A DNA stretch of 9,608 nucleotides from Acidobacteriota bacterium. Its GTDB lineage: Bacteria > Acidobacteriota > Blastocatellia > Pyrinomonadales > Pyrinomonadaceae. The stretch lies in the NCBI GenBank assembly GCA_003222855.1, contig QHXH01000234.1, positions 1 through 9,608 on the forward strand, read 5' to 3'. The translations under genes and the position numbers were made by a program. Numbering within the stretch: position 1 is the stretch's first letter; every line of letters begins with the position of its first letter. A model generated the notes under the pieces. The model was not told the DNA's origin. It made no database searches and saw only the letters and a list, made by a program, of their open reading frames with translations. Shown in pieces: positions 1-6,617 of the stretch.

Positions 1-201
1 AACACGCGCTACAACGACAAGCGGCTGACAATTTTCACTACGAATTATTCGGACAAGCGGAAGAATGACGCAGACCCGATCGAGTCGTTAGAAGATCGGA
101 TCGGAGTTGCGCTGCGGTCGCGCCTTTATGAGATGTGCAGGACCGTGGAACTCGAAGGCGAGGATTATCGAAAGCGATCGGTCGCGCAGGTGGCGCCCTA
201 A
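1..201 (+). CDS. DnaC/IstB-like ATPase (helicase loader type), C-terminal fragment
   Basis: The window opens inside this gene; 66 residues and a TAA stop are visible. The visible part starts with NTRYNDKRLTIFTTNYSD and continues to LEDRIGVALRSRLYEMC and VELEGEDYRK. This is the usual end of DnaC/IstB AAA+ ATPases: a beta strand ending in the TTN sensor-1 motif, then an arginine-rich helix ending in SRL, then the acidic VELEGxDYR tail. Members load the replicative helicase DnaB or serve as the ATPase of IS21-type transposition. No transposase or terminal repeat is visible here, so the replication-loader reading is favoured, but the upstream neighbour is unseen. The N-terminal Walker A and B motifs lie outside the window. 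Family assignment is fairly sure; exact role is inferred. Confidence 0.75.
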   Translation, partial: NTRYNDKRLTIFTTNYSDKRKNDADPIESLEDRIGVALRSRLYEMCRTVELEGEDYRKRSVAQVAP

Positions 202-207
202 CGAAAT

Positions 208-295
208 TCTCTGCGCCTCCTCTGCGTTCCCTGCGGCTCAGCGGTGAGCTGATTGAACCGGAAAGACTCGCCGAGGTCGCTCGGATTACGCAGAG
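208..295. repeat. CTCTGCG-type intergenic repeat, copy 1
   Basis: Immediately after the DnaC-like stop the sequence reads as three spaced units, CTCTGCG, CTCTGCG and CTGCGG, ending in CAGCGGTGA (208-246). An inverted unit CGCAGAGAG follows at 289-297. The same kind of units occurs at 6473-6560. The stretch has no coding signal, and its small hairpins (GCTCA/TGAGC near 236-248, CCGAG/CTCGG near 262-276) have no T-tract, so it is not a clear terminator. It looks like a dispersed intergenic repeat. Confidence 0.5.
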
Positions 296-329
296 AGAAC
301 CTGGATAGGTCAAACTGTTGCACAGACTC

Positions 330-860
330 TCAATTATTGCTCTTCTTTCGATAACGCTCCTGTGAGTCACTCACGATCTTCCGCGCACTCTCGGCATCTT
401 CCCAGCCTTTGATGCGGGTTCGCTTCGCTTCCAACTCTTTGTAGACAGAGAAGAAGTGCTCGATCTCGAGCAGGAGATGCGGGTATAGCTCGCTATAGTC
501 ATTGAGATCTTTGTAAATCGGATTATTAAGACCGACTGCCAGGATCTTTTCGTCGTCACTCTGCTGATCGATCATCATCAGCGCGCCGATCGGACGCACC
601 GTCATTACACAACCGGTGAAGCTGGGGGCATCAACCAGTACCAGCACATCCAGCGGATCGCCGTCATCGCTCAACGTGCTCGGAATAAAGCCGTAGTCTC
701 CCGGGTAATGCACGGGCGAATACAAATTTCTATCGAGCCGGAATACGTGAAGCTTTTTGTCGTATTCGTACTTGTTCGTGTCGCCGCGAGGAATCTCGAT
801 GACCGCGTTGACTTCAGCGGGTGCGCCGTCACCGGTTGGCAGGGCAAGGTAATTCGTCAT
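330..860 (-). CDS. ppa: Inorganic pyrophosphatase, family I, soluble
   Basis: This gene encodes a 176-residue cytosolic enzyme that hydrolyses pyrophosphate to two phosphates using Mg2+, pulling biosynthetic reactions forward. The length is typical of bacterial family I enzymes (about 175). The signature DDGDPLDVLV is at residues 65-74, giving metal-binding D66, D68 and D71. By alignment from memory with the E. coli enzyme, the other active-site residues are present: E22, K30, E32, R44, Y56, D98, D103, K105, Y140 and K141. The ATG at 858-860 is followed directly by conserved family sequence, and the core VIEIPRG starts at residue 20, so this start is sensible. No Shine-Dalgarno-like sequence precedes it. 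The gene follows the dksA-like gene on the same strand with a 70-bp gap holding an inverted repeat, so co-transcription is possible but unproven. Confidence 0.97.
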   Translation of the reverse strand: MTNYLALPTGDGAPAEVNAVIEIPRGDTNKYEYDKKLHVFRLDRNLYSPVHYPGDYGFIPSTLSDDGDPLDVLVLVDAPSFTGCVMTVRPIGALMMIDQQSDDEKILAVGLNNPIYKDLNDYSELYPHLLLEIEHFFSVYKELEAKRTRIKGWEDAESARKIVSDSQERYRKKSNN

Positions 861-868
861 CTATGTTT

Positions 869-920
869 AGAGTTCAATCTTTAGATTATGCTTTGCGCGT
901 CAAGCTAAAGCTTGAACTCT
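869..920. repeat. Imperfect 16-bp inverted repeat between the dksA-like gene and ppa
   Basis: The arm AGAGTTCAATCTTTAG (869-884) pairs with CTAAAGCTTGAACTCT (905-920), with one mismatch and a 20-nt loop. It lies between the stop of the dksA-like gene and the start of ppa, both on the minus strand. Neither side has a run of T, so it is not a classical intrinsic terminator. It could be an mRNA-stabilising or attenuating hairpin in the ppa leader (the arm ends 8 nt before the ppa ATG), or a dispersed palindromic repeat. Confidence 0.6.
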
Positions 921-930
921 GAACGACCTT

Positions 931-1302
931 TTAAAGAGATGGGCCGGCTCGTTGGCCTTTCGCCGCCTCTACTTCCGCCTGACATGCGGCGTCATAACGA
1001 GCGGTCGGAAGAGCTTCCAATCTGCGCTCGTCGATCTCCCGGCCACACCGCACGCACTTGCCGTACGAACCTTCTTCCATCCGCATGAGCGCCTGATCGA
1101 TATCAGCAACCATCTTTGATTCATTATCGCTGAGTTTTAAAGCGAGTCCCTGAATCATGTCATGTAGAGCTTGATCAGAATCTTTCACGTCGTCGTTCGT
1201 GATATCGAGTGCTCTCGCCTGCTCATCGTCGATGTGTTGCGCGTGACGCCGCAGTTCGGCTAACAGAAGTTTTTTGAAATGCTGCCGCTTCTTAGGGTTC
1301 AT
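931..1302 (-). CDS. DksA/TraR-family zinc-finger regulator with a variant zinc site
   Basis: This 123-residue protein resembles the short DksA/TraR proteins that enter the RNA polymerase secondary channel and adjust initiation, often with ppGpp. Residues 1-75 are highly charged and mostly helical, fitting the coiled coil. Acidic residues D37, D38, D41 and D43 with A45 sit where DksA has its DxxDxA tip, although the spacing is not exact. The zinc finger spans about 83-107: C83 and C86 are present and C107 is present, but the third position is D104, giving C-X2-C-X17-D-X2-C. The text REIDERRLEALPTAR between the pairs is typical of the family. The length is between TraR (about 73) and E. coli DksA (151). 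A possible weak SD, AAAGG, lies 11 nt before the ATG. Family membership is secure; whether it responds to ppGpp is unknown. Confidence 0.88.
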   Translation of the reverse strand: MNPKKRQHFKKLLLAELRRHAQHIDDEQARALDITNDDVKDSDQALHDMIQGLALKLSDNESKMVADIDQALMRMEEGSYGKCVRCGREIDERRLEALPTARYDAACQAEVEAAKGQRAGPSL

Positions 1303-1349
1303 ACGCTGTGAAGCCTTTGATTCGTCTTGCGATCTGATCGGGACTCGGG

Positions 1350-1378
1350 ATTATAGCGCGGCGCGACTCTCATCAGAA
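1350..1378 (-). promoter_or_regulatory. Probable sigma70-type promoter for the dksA-like gene
   Basis: On the minus strand a perfect TATAAT -10 box lies at 1350-1355. A weak -35 candidate TTCTGA (1373-1378) is placed 17 bp upstream. Transcription would start near 1343, leaving a leader of about 40 nt before the ATG at 1302. The -10 match is strong; the -35 match is only three of six bases. Confidence 0.5.
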
Positions 1379-1445
1379 AGCTGATCTAAGTTGCACGCGG
1401 CAAACAGCTTATGTTTTTATCATCGCGATCGAACATTCGCAACTG

Positions 1446-2216
1446 ATGAATCCGACTCTGATTGCCACGATAACACTCGCAGCGCTCATCTTTATTGTCG
1501 CTTTGTTGTATTCGACAGTGGGACACGCCGGCGCGTCGGGTTATCTGGCCGCGATGGCGCTGTTCAGTATCTCGCCATTGGTGATGAAGCCGACGGCGCT
1601 GGTGCTGAACATTCTGGTGGCCCTGATTGGAACATTCCGTTTCTATCGCAGCGGATTCTTTTCGTGGCAAACGTTCTGGCCGTTTGTTATTACTTCGATT
1701 CCCGCATCGTTTATTGGCGGCGCGCTCACCTTGCCGGTGCCAATCTATAAATCGATCGTGGGCGTGGTTTTACTCTATAGCGCCGTGCGGCTATTTTTCA
1801 GCGCCAGCCAGGCCGATCAAAAAGAAATATCACCGGCTCCTATGGTCGCAGCTCTGACAATAGGGGCCGCAATCGGTTTGCTTTCCGGACTGACCGGCGT
1901 GGGCGGCGGCATTTTCCTGAGCCCGGTGCTGCTCATCATGCATTGGGCCAAAACTAAAGAGACTTCCGGCGTCGCGGTCGCTTTCATCCTGGTGAACTCG
2001 ATTGCCGGCTTGTTGGGCCATGTCTCGTCGCTGGTGCTGGTGCCGCACCAGATAATTTATTGGGCGCCGGCGGCACTCATCGGCGGTTGGATCGGAACGA
2101 TTCTGGGAACGCGCGTGTTGCCGATCGCCGGCATCAGGCGATGGTTGTCAGTCGTGCTGGTTCTGGCCGGAGCGAAATTGTTGTGGGAGGCTACCGTTCT
2201 CTTGCTCCACAGATGA
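1446..2216 (+). CDS. TSUP (TauE/SafE) family membrane permease
   Basis: This 256-residue integral membrane protein has about eight hydrophobic segments, roughly at 5-27, 37-63, 75-97, 100-120, 132-165, 176-199, 205-225 and 231-252. The two internal repeat motifs that define the family are visible: YSTVGHAGASGY at 22-33 and LSGLTGVGGGIFLSP at 146-160. TauE/SafE proteins move small anions such as sulfite, sulfoacetate or thiosulfate-like compounds; the substrate cannot be read from this sequence, and no sulfur gene is nearby. The ATG at 1446 starts directly before the first membrane helix; no SD is seen. A weak promoter candidate (TTGCAC at 1391-1396, TTTTAT at 1415-1420) precedes it. The gene diverges from the dksA-like gene and its last 26 bp overlap the end of the convergent downstream gene. 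Confidence 0.92.
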   Translation: MNPTLIATITLAALIFIVALLYSTVGHAGASGYLAAMALFSISPLVMKPTALVLNILVALIGTFRFYRSGFFSWQTFWPFVITSIPASFIGGALTLPVPIYKSIVGVVLLYSAVRLFFSASQADQKEISPAPMVAALTIGAAIGLLSGLTGVGGGIFLSPVLLIMHWAKTKETSGVAVAFILVNSIAGLLGHVSSLVLVPHQIIYWAPAALIGGWIGTILGTRVLPIAGIRRWLSVVLVLAGAKLLWEATVLLLHR

Positions 2217-3156
2217 GTTCAGCTGCCAGCAAAGGAATCGTCAGCTCATGATGGCCGGTGATTGCAAAGCCGCGTCCGGCGCCATCGGCCGTGGGCCGGC
2301 GAACCACATTCGTCAGCGGCCGATACGATTGAATAAAGTCGAAGTTGGCGGTCGTGATGTCACTTAACTGATGGCCGAGATTACGGACCAACGTCACGCA
2401 CTTCAAAAATACCTCAGGCAGCGTCACCGCCGACCCAAGGTTGAGATAAACTCCGCCGCCGTTCATTCGGCGAACCAGTTCCGTCAACAATCGAAAATCA
2501 GTGTGCGAAGTTGCGCCTAACGCGGCGCCATTCGCGCGCGGATGAAAATGCGCGATGTCTCCGCCGATCGTCAAATGCGCGGTGAATGGCACGCGTGCTT
2601 TGTATGCGGCGCACAACAGAGAGGCGCTCTCATGTTCAGGTTTCAGCGCCAGCACCGCGCGGCCCATGGCCTCGCCTAGTCCAATATTGTCCCGGTGACC
2701 TTCTCGCGCTGCGTCGTTCAGGAGTTTGCCGGTCTCTTCCGCGCCTCCGAAAATGCCTTCGCCGAGGGTCGCGTCAACGTCCTCGGACGTAGAGCCGACC
2801 ATCGCAATTTCGGCATCGTGGATCAAAACTGATCCGTTGGCCGCGATCGCCGAAACGAGCCCTCGATTCATCAGATCAATGATGACCGGGGCAAGTCCGG
2901 TTTTGATCACGTGGCCGCCAATTCCCCAGATTATCGGTTTGCCGAGTCTTTGCGCGCGATGAATGAGCGACGCGATCTCGCGCAGATTTTGCACGGCAAG
3001 AATATGAGGGAGCGAGTCAAGGTAGTCGCGGAGCGAAGATTCTTCGGTGATCGTTTTCGCAAAGTCTGTGATCGTTACTTTGCTGGGGCGTGATTCCAGG
3101 GAATAGGTATGAACTTCCGCCAGGCTAATGGGTCGCAGATCTTCGTAGATGGACAT
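2191..3156 (-). CDS. Deoxyhypusine synthase-like protein of unknown function
   Basis: This 321-residue protein has no signal peptide or membrane segment and looks cytosolic. I recognise a distant deoxyhypusine-synthase (DHS) pattern rather than a named enzyme. A Rossmann-like glycine-rich stretch WGIGGHVIKTG is at 77-87, followed by LVSAIAANGSVLIHDAE (100-116). The segment YKARVPFTAHLTIGGDIAH (185-203) resembles the DHS region KNxIPVFxPALTDGSxGD. The end, from GGGVYLNLGSAV (233-244) through IPLLAAELI (307-315), resembles the DHS GGGVVKHH region and its final FPLLVAET. DHS joins spermidine to a lysine of eIF5A through a catalytic lysine in GGGVVKHH. Here the corresponding bases encode VYLNLG, with no lysine, so DHS chemistry is unlikely. 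A related NAD-dependent reaction on an amine or amino acid is possible, but this is inference. The 3' end overlaps the convergent TSUP gene by 26 bp. No clear SD precedes the ATG. Confidence 0.65.
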   Translation of the reverse strand: MSIYEDLRPISLAEVHTYSLESRPSKVTITDFAKTITEESSLRDYLDSLPHILAVQNLREIASLIHRAQRLGKPIIWGIGGHVIKTGLAPVIIDLMNRGLVSAIAANGSVLIHDAEIAMVGSTSEDVDATLGEGIFGGAEETGKLLNDAAREGHRDNIGLGEAMGRAVLALKPEHESASLLCAAYKARVPFTAHLTIGGDIAHFHPRANGAALGATSHTDFRLLTELVRRMNGGGVYLNLGSAVTLPEVFLKCVTLVRNLGHQLSDITTANFDFIQSYRPLTNVVRRPTADGAGRGFAITGHHELTIPLLAAELICGARER

Positions 3157-3168
3157 TGATTAAGGAGC

Positions 3169-3205
3169 GCGGGCATCCTTGCCCGCAAAGCGCGCGCAGC
3201 GCGCT
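3169..3205. repeat. Tandem GC-rich double hairpin (REP-like)
   Basis: Two perfect hairpins stand side by side. The first has GCGGGCA (3169-3175) pairing with TGCCCGC (3180-3186) around TCCT. The second has AGCGCGC (3189-3195) pairing with GCGCGCT (3199-3205) around GCA. They fill the 48-bp gap between the small hypothetical gene and the DHS-like gene; the second hairpin touches the stop codon at 3205. Neither has a T-tract. The sequence resembles REP-type elements and could slow RNA decay or limit read-through. Confidence 0.6.
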
Positions 3206-3441
3206 CAATTGGCTTCGCTTGTGGATTCTTCGCCCTGTCGGTAACGCTTGAGCGTCGTGAACTCGATAACTCTCTCAATCCTCAGCATCGAATTCTCGTC
3301 ATATCCATACTTACGCCGGTTCATAAGTACCCCAGCCCAGATTCGCTCCTGAGGTGTGCGCGAGTGCCAGAACTCGCGAGCCGTAACACCGTTCTCGACC
3401 GCTAATCTGATTTCTTCAAGTCTCTCTTCTTCGGTTTTCAT
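3205..3441 (-). CDS. Small hypothetical protein (78 aa)
   Basis: This short gene sits 40 nt after uvrA on the same strand. The product is soluble, charged and probably helical. Its core REFWHSRTPQERIWAGVLMN (43-62 in the longest form, 21-40 here) followed by RRKYGYD and RIERVIEF resembles small proteins with the pattern (D/E)YWxxRTPQERL...YGYD...RxQRV that I recall beside nucleotidyltransferase genes in other bacteria; no such partner is present here. I chose the ATG at 3439-3441 because the charged, conserved-looking part begins there. In-frame ATGs also exist at 3466-3468 and 3505-3507; the longest form (100 aa) would overlap the uvrA end by 26 bp. None has a convincing SD. Function unknown. 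Confidence 0.5.
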   Translation of the reverse strand: MKTEEERLEEIRLAVENGVTAREFWHSRTPQERIWAGVLMNRRKYGYDENSMLRIERVIEFTTLKRYRQGEESTSEAN

Positions 3442-3481
3442 AGCGAACTGGGTGACGCAGTATATCATCGCCGGCGTTGGA

Positions 3482-6325
3482 CTAGTCGTGCCGTTTCGCA
3501 GAGCCATTCCGCTTCACATTCCCATTCAACAACGGCCTCAACACCTGACCCGTATGCGATCGCTTGACGGCCGCGACTTCCTCCGGCGTGCCACTGGCAA
3601 CCACGCGTCCACCGTGCGCGCCACCTTCGGGTCCAAGATCGATAATGAAGTCGGCGCTCTTAATTACATCGAGGTTGTGTTCAATCACGATTACCGTGTT
3701 CCCAACGCTGACAAGGCGCTGAAGCACGTCGAGCAGCTTATGCACATCGGCGAAGTGCAGCCCGGTGGTCGGCTCATCGAGAATATAGATCGTTCGTCCG
3801 GTCGCACGCTTGGAAAGTTCCTTCGCTAATTTGATCCGTTGCGCCTCACCGCCGGAGAGCGTAGTCGCCGACTGGCCCAGCTTGATATAACCGAGACCAA
3901 CGTCAAGCAATGTCTGCAGCTTCGGCTTGATCTGCGGAATGTTTTCCAGTACCGGCAAGGCCTCTTCAACGGTCGTATCCAACAAGTCAGCGATCGATTT
4001 TCCTTTGTACGTCACGGCGAGCGTCTCGCGATTGTAACGAGCGCCGCGACAGACGTCGCATAACACGTAAACATCCGGCAGAAAATTCATTTCGATCCGC
4101 TTGAGGCCTTCGCCTTCGCACCCTTCGCAGCGACCACCTTTCACGTTGAATGAAAAGCGGCCCGGCTTGTATCCACGCTCGCGCGATTCAGGCAGCATCG
4201 CGTACAATTCGCGAATTGGAGTGAAAAGCCCAGTATAAGTGGCGGGATTGGATCTCGGCGTGCGGCCGATTGGCGACTGATCGATCTCGATCACCTTGTC
4301 GATATATTCCAGCCCTTCGATCGCGGCGAAGGCGCCGGGCTCTTCCAGCGAGCCATAAAGATTTCGCGCCAACGCCCGATAAAGAATGTCGGCTACCAGG
4401 GTTGATTTGCCTGAGCCCGAAACTCCGGTTACCACGGTCAGTAATCCCAATGGAAAAGACACATCGATCGACTTCAGATTGTGATGATGCGCGCCGCGCA
4501 CCGTAATCGATTTGCCATTCGGATGCCGGCGATCGGTGGGCACCGGAATTTTCCTTGCGCCGCTAATGTAAAGCCCGGTGATCGATCTCGGATTGCTCGC
4601 GATCGTTTCCGGCGGACCAAGCGCTACCAGCGATCCGCCATGCGTTCCTGCTCCCGGCCCGAGATCGACCACGTAATCCGCGCGGCGAATCGTTTCTTCG
4701 TCGTGCTCCACCACGAGCACCGTGTTCCCGAGATCGCGCAGCGCGGATAAAGTATCCAGCAAGCGCCGGTTGTCGCGCGGATGCAAGCCGATCGAAGGTT
4801 CATCAAGAACATAGAGCACTCCGCGAAGTTGTGAACCAATTTGCGTGGCCAGACGAATGCGCTGACCTTCTCCACCTGACAACGTTCCCGACGGTCGATC
4901 CAAAGTGAGATATCCGAGACCCACGGTTTCCAGAAACCGCAGACGCGATTTGATCTCTCGCAACACCAGCCCGGCTACTTTCTCTTCGCGCTTGTCGAGC
5001 TTTACCTTTTCGAACGCCTTAATCGCATCATCAATCGTCATCGAGGTGTAATCAGCGATTCCCTGACCGCCGATGCGCACGGCTAACGAGTCAGCCCGCA
5101 AGCGACGACCTCCGCACTCAGCGCAGACAACCGGCGAAACTATCGCTTCGATCGCCGCGCGCACTTTCTCAGAGGGCGCATCGTCCAGCCGTTCGCGCAT
5201 CCACGGCAAAGCGCCTCGCCACGGACTCTTATACGAATAAAGGCCCTGGCGAAATTTCAATTGCGCAGCGAGTCCATTGAGAAATCCGGCGCGCACCTCG
5301 GGCGGCAAGTCCTTGAACGCGACTTTGGAATCAGCTTTGAAATGAGCGACGACGGCCAAAAGAGCGCTGCGCAAATAAGCCGAACCGGCCTTATCCGCAT
5401 CGCCCATGAAAGGTAACTGTTCGGCGGTCGCTTCGGGATTGGGGATCAATTTTGCCGGATCAATTTCAAGAACCGTTCCCAGACCGTGACAGTGACGGCA
5501 TGCGCCGTAAGCCGAGTTGAACGAGAAGGAACGCGGCTCGAGCGGCGGCACGTTGATACCGCAATTCACGCACGCCATTTTTTCCGAGTAGAGCTTTTCT
5601 TCACCATCGATGACCGAAACGAGCACCGCGCCACTGGTTAACTTCAATGCCGTGCGAATCGATTCGCCCAGCCGTTCGTTGATACCAGATTTGATCAAGA
5701 GGCGATCTACTACCGCCTCGATGGAATGGTTACGCCGCTTGTCGAGGCGAATCTCCTCGTCCAGCGAACGCAACTCGCCATCGACGCGGGCGCGGATAAA
5801 GCCGTCGCGAGCCAGCTTGGCGATCTCTTTTTTGAATTCACCTTTTCGCCCGCGCACGATCGGCGCGAGAATCATCACCCGTTCGCCTTCAGGAAGCGCC
5901 AGCACGCTTTGCAGAATCTGGTCGACGCTCTGACGTGTGATTGGCTGGCCGCACTGCGGGCAATGCGGCTGTCCGATCGAAGAGAACAGTAACCGCAAAT
6001 AGTCATAAACCTCTGTGACCGTGCCGACCGTCGAGCGCGGGCTGCGGGCCACAGTTTTCTGTTCTATCGAAATCGCCGGAGAGAGACCTTCGACGGAATC
6101 AACGTCCGGTTTCTCCAACTGATCGAGGAACTGGCGCGCGTACGCGGACAGTGATTCGACATAACGCCGCTGGCCTTCGGCGTAGATCGTGTCAAAGGCC
6201 AGCGACGACTTGCCGGAACCCGACAATCCCGTGATTACTGTAAGTTTATCGCGAGGGATATCAACGTCGATGTTTTTGAGGTTGTGCTGGCGAGCCCCGC
6301 GGACGCTGATGCGATCGATTGCCAT
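3482..6325 (-). CDS. uvrA: UvrABC system protein A (excision repair ATPase)
   Basis: The 947-residue product is the damage-sensing subunit of nucleotide excision repair. It acts as a dimer on DNA and passes lesions to UvrB. Two ABC ATPase modules are complete: Walker A GLSGSGKS at 33-40 and GVSGSGKS near 632-639; signatures LSGGEGQRIRL near 478-488 and LSGGEAQRIKL near 821; Walker B VLDEPSIGLH and ILDEPTTGLH. The structural zinc fingers are intact: C-X2-C-X20-C-X2-C near 251-277 and C-X2-C-X19-C-X2-C in module II, plus an extra CPQC near 119 and CAEC near 402. The longest open frame begins at 6433, but the first 36 residues do not fit the family. The ATG at 6323-6325 starts the canonical MAIDRISVRGARQHNLKNI, with AGGGG 11 nt upstream, so this start is chosen. 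The C-terminal tail after QVLRPLL is a short basic extension. No SOS-box-like site is evident upstream. Confidence 0.98.
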   Translation of the reverse strand: MAIDRISVRGARQHNLKNIDVDIPRDKLTVITGLSGSGKSSLAFDTIYAEGQRRYVESLSAYARQFLDQLEKPDVDSVEGLSPAISIEQKTVARSPRSTVGTVTEVYDYLRLLFSSIGQPHCPQCGQPITRQSVDQILQSVLALPEGERVMILAPIVRGRKGEFKKEIAKLARDGFIRARVDGELRSLDEEIRLDKRRNHSIEAVVDRLLIKSGINERLGESIRTALKLTSGAVLVSVIDGEEKLYSEKMACVNCGINVPPLEPRSFSFNSAYGACRHCHGLGTVLEIDPAKLIPNPEATAEQLPFMGDADKAGSAYLRSALLAVVAHFKADSKVAFKDLPPEVRAGFLNGLAAQLKFRQGLYSYKSPWRGALPWMRERLDDAPSEKVRAAIEAIVSPVVCAECGGRRLRADSLAVRIGGQGIADYTSMTIDDAIKAFEKVKLDKREEKVAGLVLREIKSRLRFLETVGLGYLTLDRPSGTLSGGEGQRIRLATQIGSQLRGVLYVLDEPSIGLHPRDNRRLLDTLSALRDLGNTVLVVEHDEETIRRADYVVDLGPGAGTHGGSLVALGPPETIASNPRSITGLYISGARKIPVPTDRRHPNGKSITVRGAHHHNLKSIDVSFPLGLLTVVTGVSGSGKSTLVADILYRALARNLYGSLEEPGAFAAIEGLEYIDKVIEIDQSPIGRTPRSNPATYTGLFTPIRELYAMLPESRERGYKPGRFSFNVKGGRCEGCEGEGLKRIEMNFLPDVYVLCDVCRGARYNRETLAVTYKGKSIADLLDTTVEEALPVLENIPQIKPKLQTLLDVGLGYIKLGQSATTLSGGEAQRIKLAKELSKRATGRTIYILDEPTTGLHFADVHKLLDVLQRLVSVGNTVIVIEHNLDVIKSADFIIDLGPEGGAHGGRVVASGTPEEVAAVKRSHTGQVLRPLLNGNVKRNGSAKRHD

Positions 6326-6404
6326 AATGCGTGAAACCCCTGAGAACCCTTGAAACCAACGCCACGCTGCACAGATAAGAATCTGCTTCGGTCCAGAAAC
6401 GAAT

Positions 6405-6433
6405 ATCTTAGCTGAGCCTGCGAAGTGCGGCAA
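6405..6433 (-). promoter_or_regulatory. Candidate promoter for uvrA
   Basis: On the minus strand TTGCCG (6428-6433) and TAAGAT (6405-6410) are separated by exactly 17 bp, each matching four of six consensus bases. The leader would be about 70 nt before the uvrA ATG at 6325. It lies inside the longest open frame, which supports the shorter uvrA start. Moderate to low certainty. Confidence 0.35.
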
Positions 6434-6472
6434 GCGAACAACTCTTGTCGGGAGTGTCTTAATTTCAGTTTA

Positions 6473-6560
6473 CTCTGTGTTCCTCTGCGAAGACCTCGGT
6501 CCTTCCTCTGCGGTTTCATTTCGCAGGGGTGAGGATTGACCGCAGAGGGCCGCAGAGAAA
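6473..6560. repeat. CTCTGCGG-type intergenic repeat cluster, copy 2 (inverted pair)
   Basis: Units CTCTGTG, CTCTGCG and CCTCTGCGGTTT (6473-6515) run on the plus strand. They are followed by the reverse-complement units ACCGCAGAGG and CCGCAGAGAAAAT (6539-6562). The two halves can pair into an imperfect stem. The same units occur at 208-297. The rest of the 319-bp gap between uvrA and pgsA (6326-6644) holds the two promoters and no credible gene. Confidence 0.6.
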
Positions 6561-6588
6561 ATCAAAATTGGGACACTGCCCTCTTGTC

Positions 6589-6617
6589 TTGACACTCGAA
6601 AACGTGAAACCTAGACT
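6589..6617 (+). promoter_or_regulatory. Promoter of pgsA
   Basis: A perfect TTGACA -35 box (6589-6594) is followed after 17 bp by TAGACT (6612-6617), four of six matches to the -10 consensus. Transcription would start near 6624, about 20 nt before the GTG start at 6645. An inverted repeat ACACTCG (6592-6598) / CGAGTGT (6619-6625) overlaps the -35 box and the expected start point. Confidence 0.65.

Noticed and set aside
1..201. IS21-type insertion sequence, suggested by the IstB-like ATPase fragment
   Set aside because: No IstA-type transposase, terminal inverted repeat or target duplication is visible; downstream is ordinary housekeeping sequence. It cannot be fully excluded because the upstream side is missing.
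202..329. Intrinsic terminator after the DnaC-like gene
   Set aside because: The short stems near 236-248 and 262-276 are only about 5 bp and have no T-tract.
3356..3829. 157-codon plus-strand frame across the uvrA end and the small gene
   Set aside because: It is antisense to uvrA's second ATPase module, which is unambiguous; the frame is a composition effect.
6326..6470. SOS (LexA) box upstream of uvrA
   Set aside because: I looked for CTGT-N8-ACAG and GAAC-N4-GTTC type palindromes and found none convincing.
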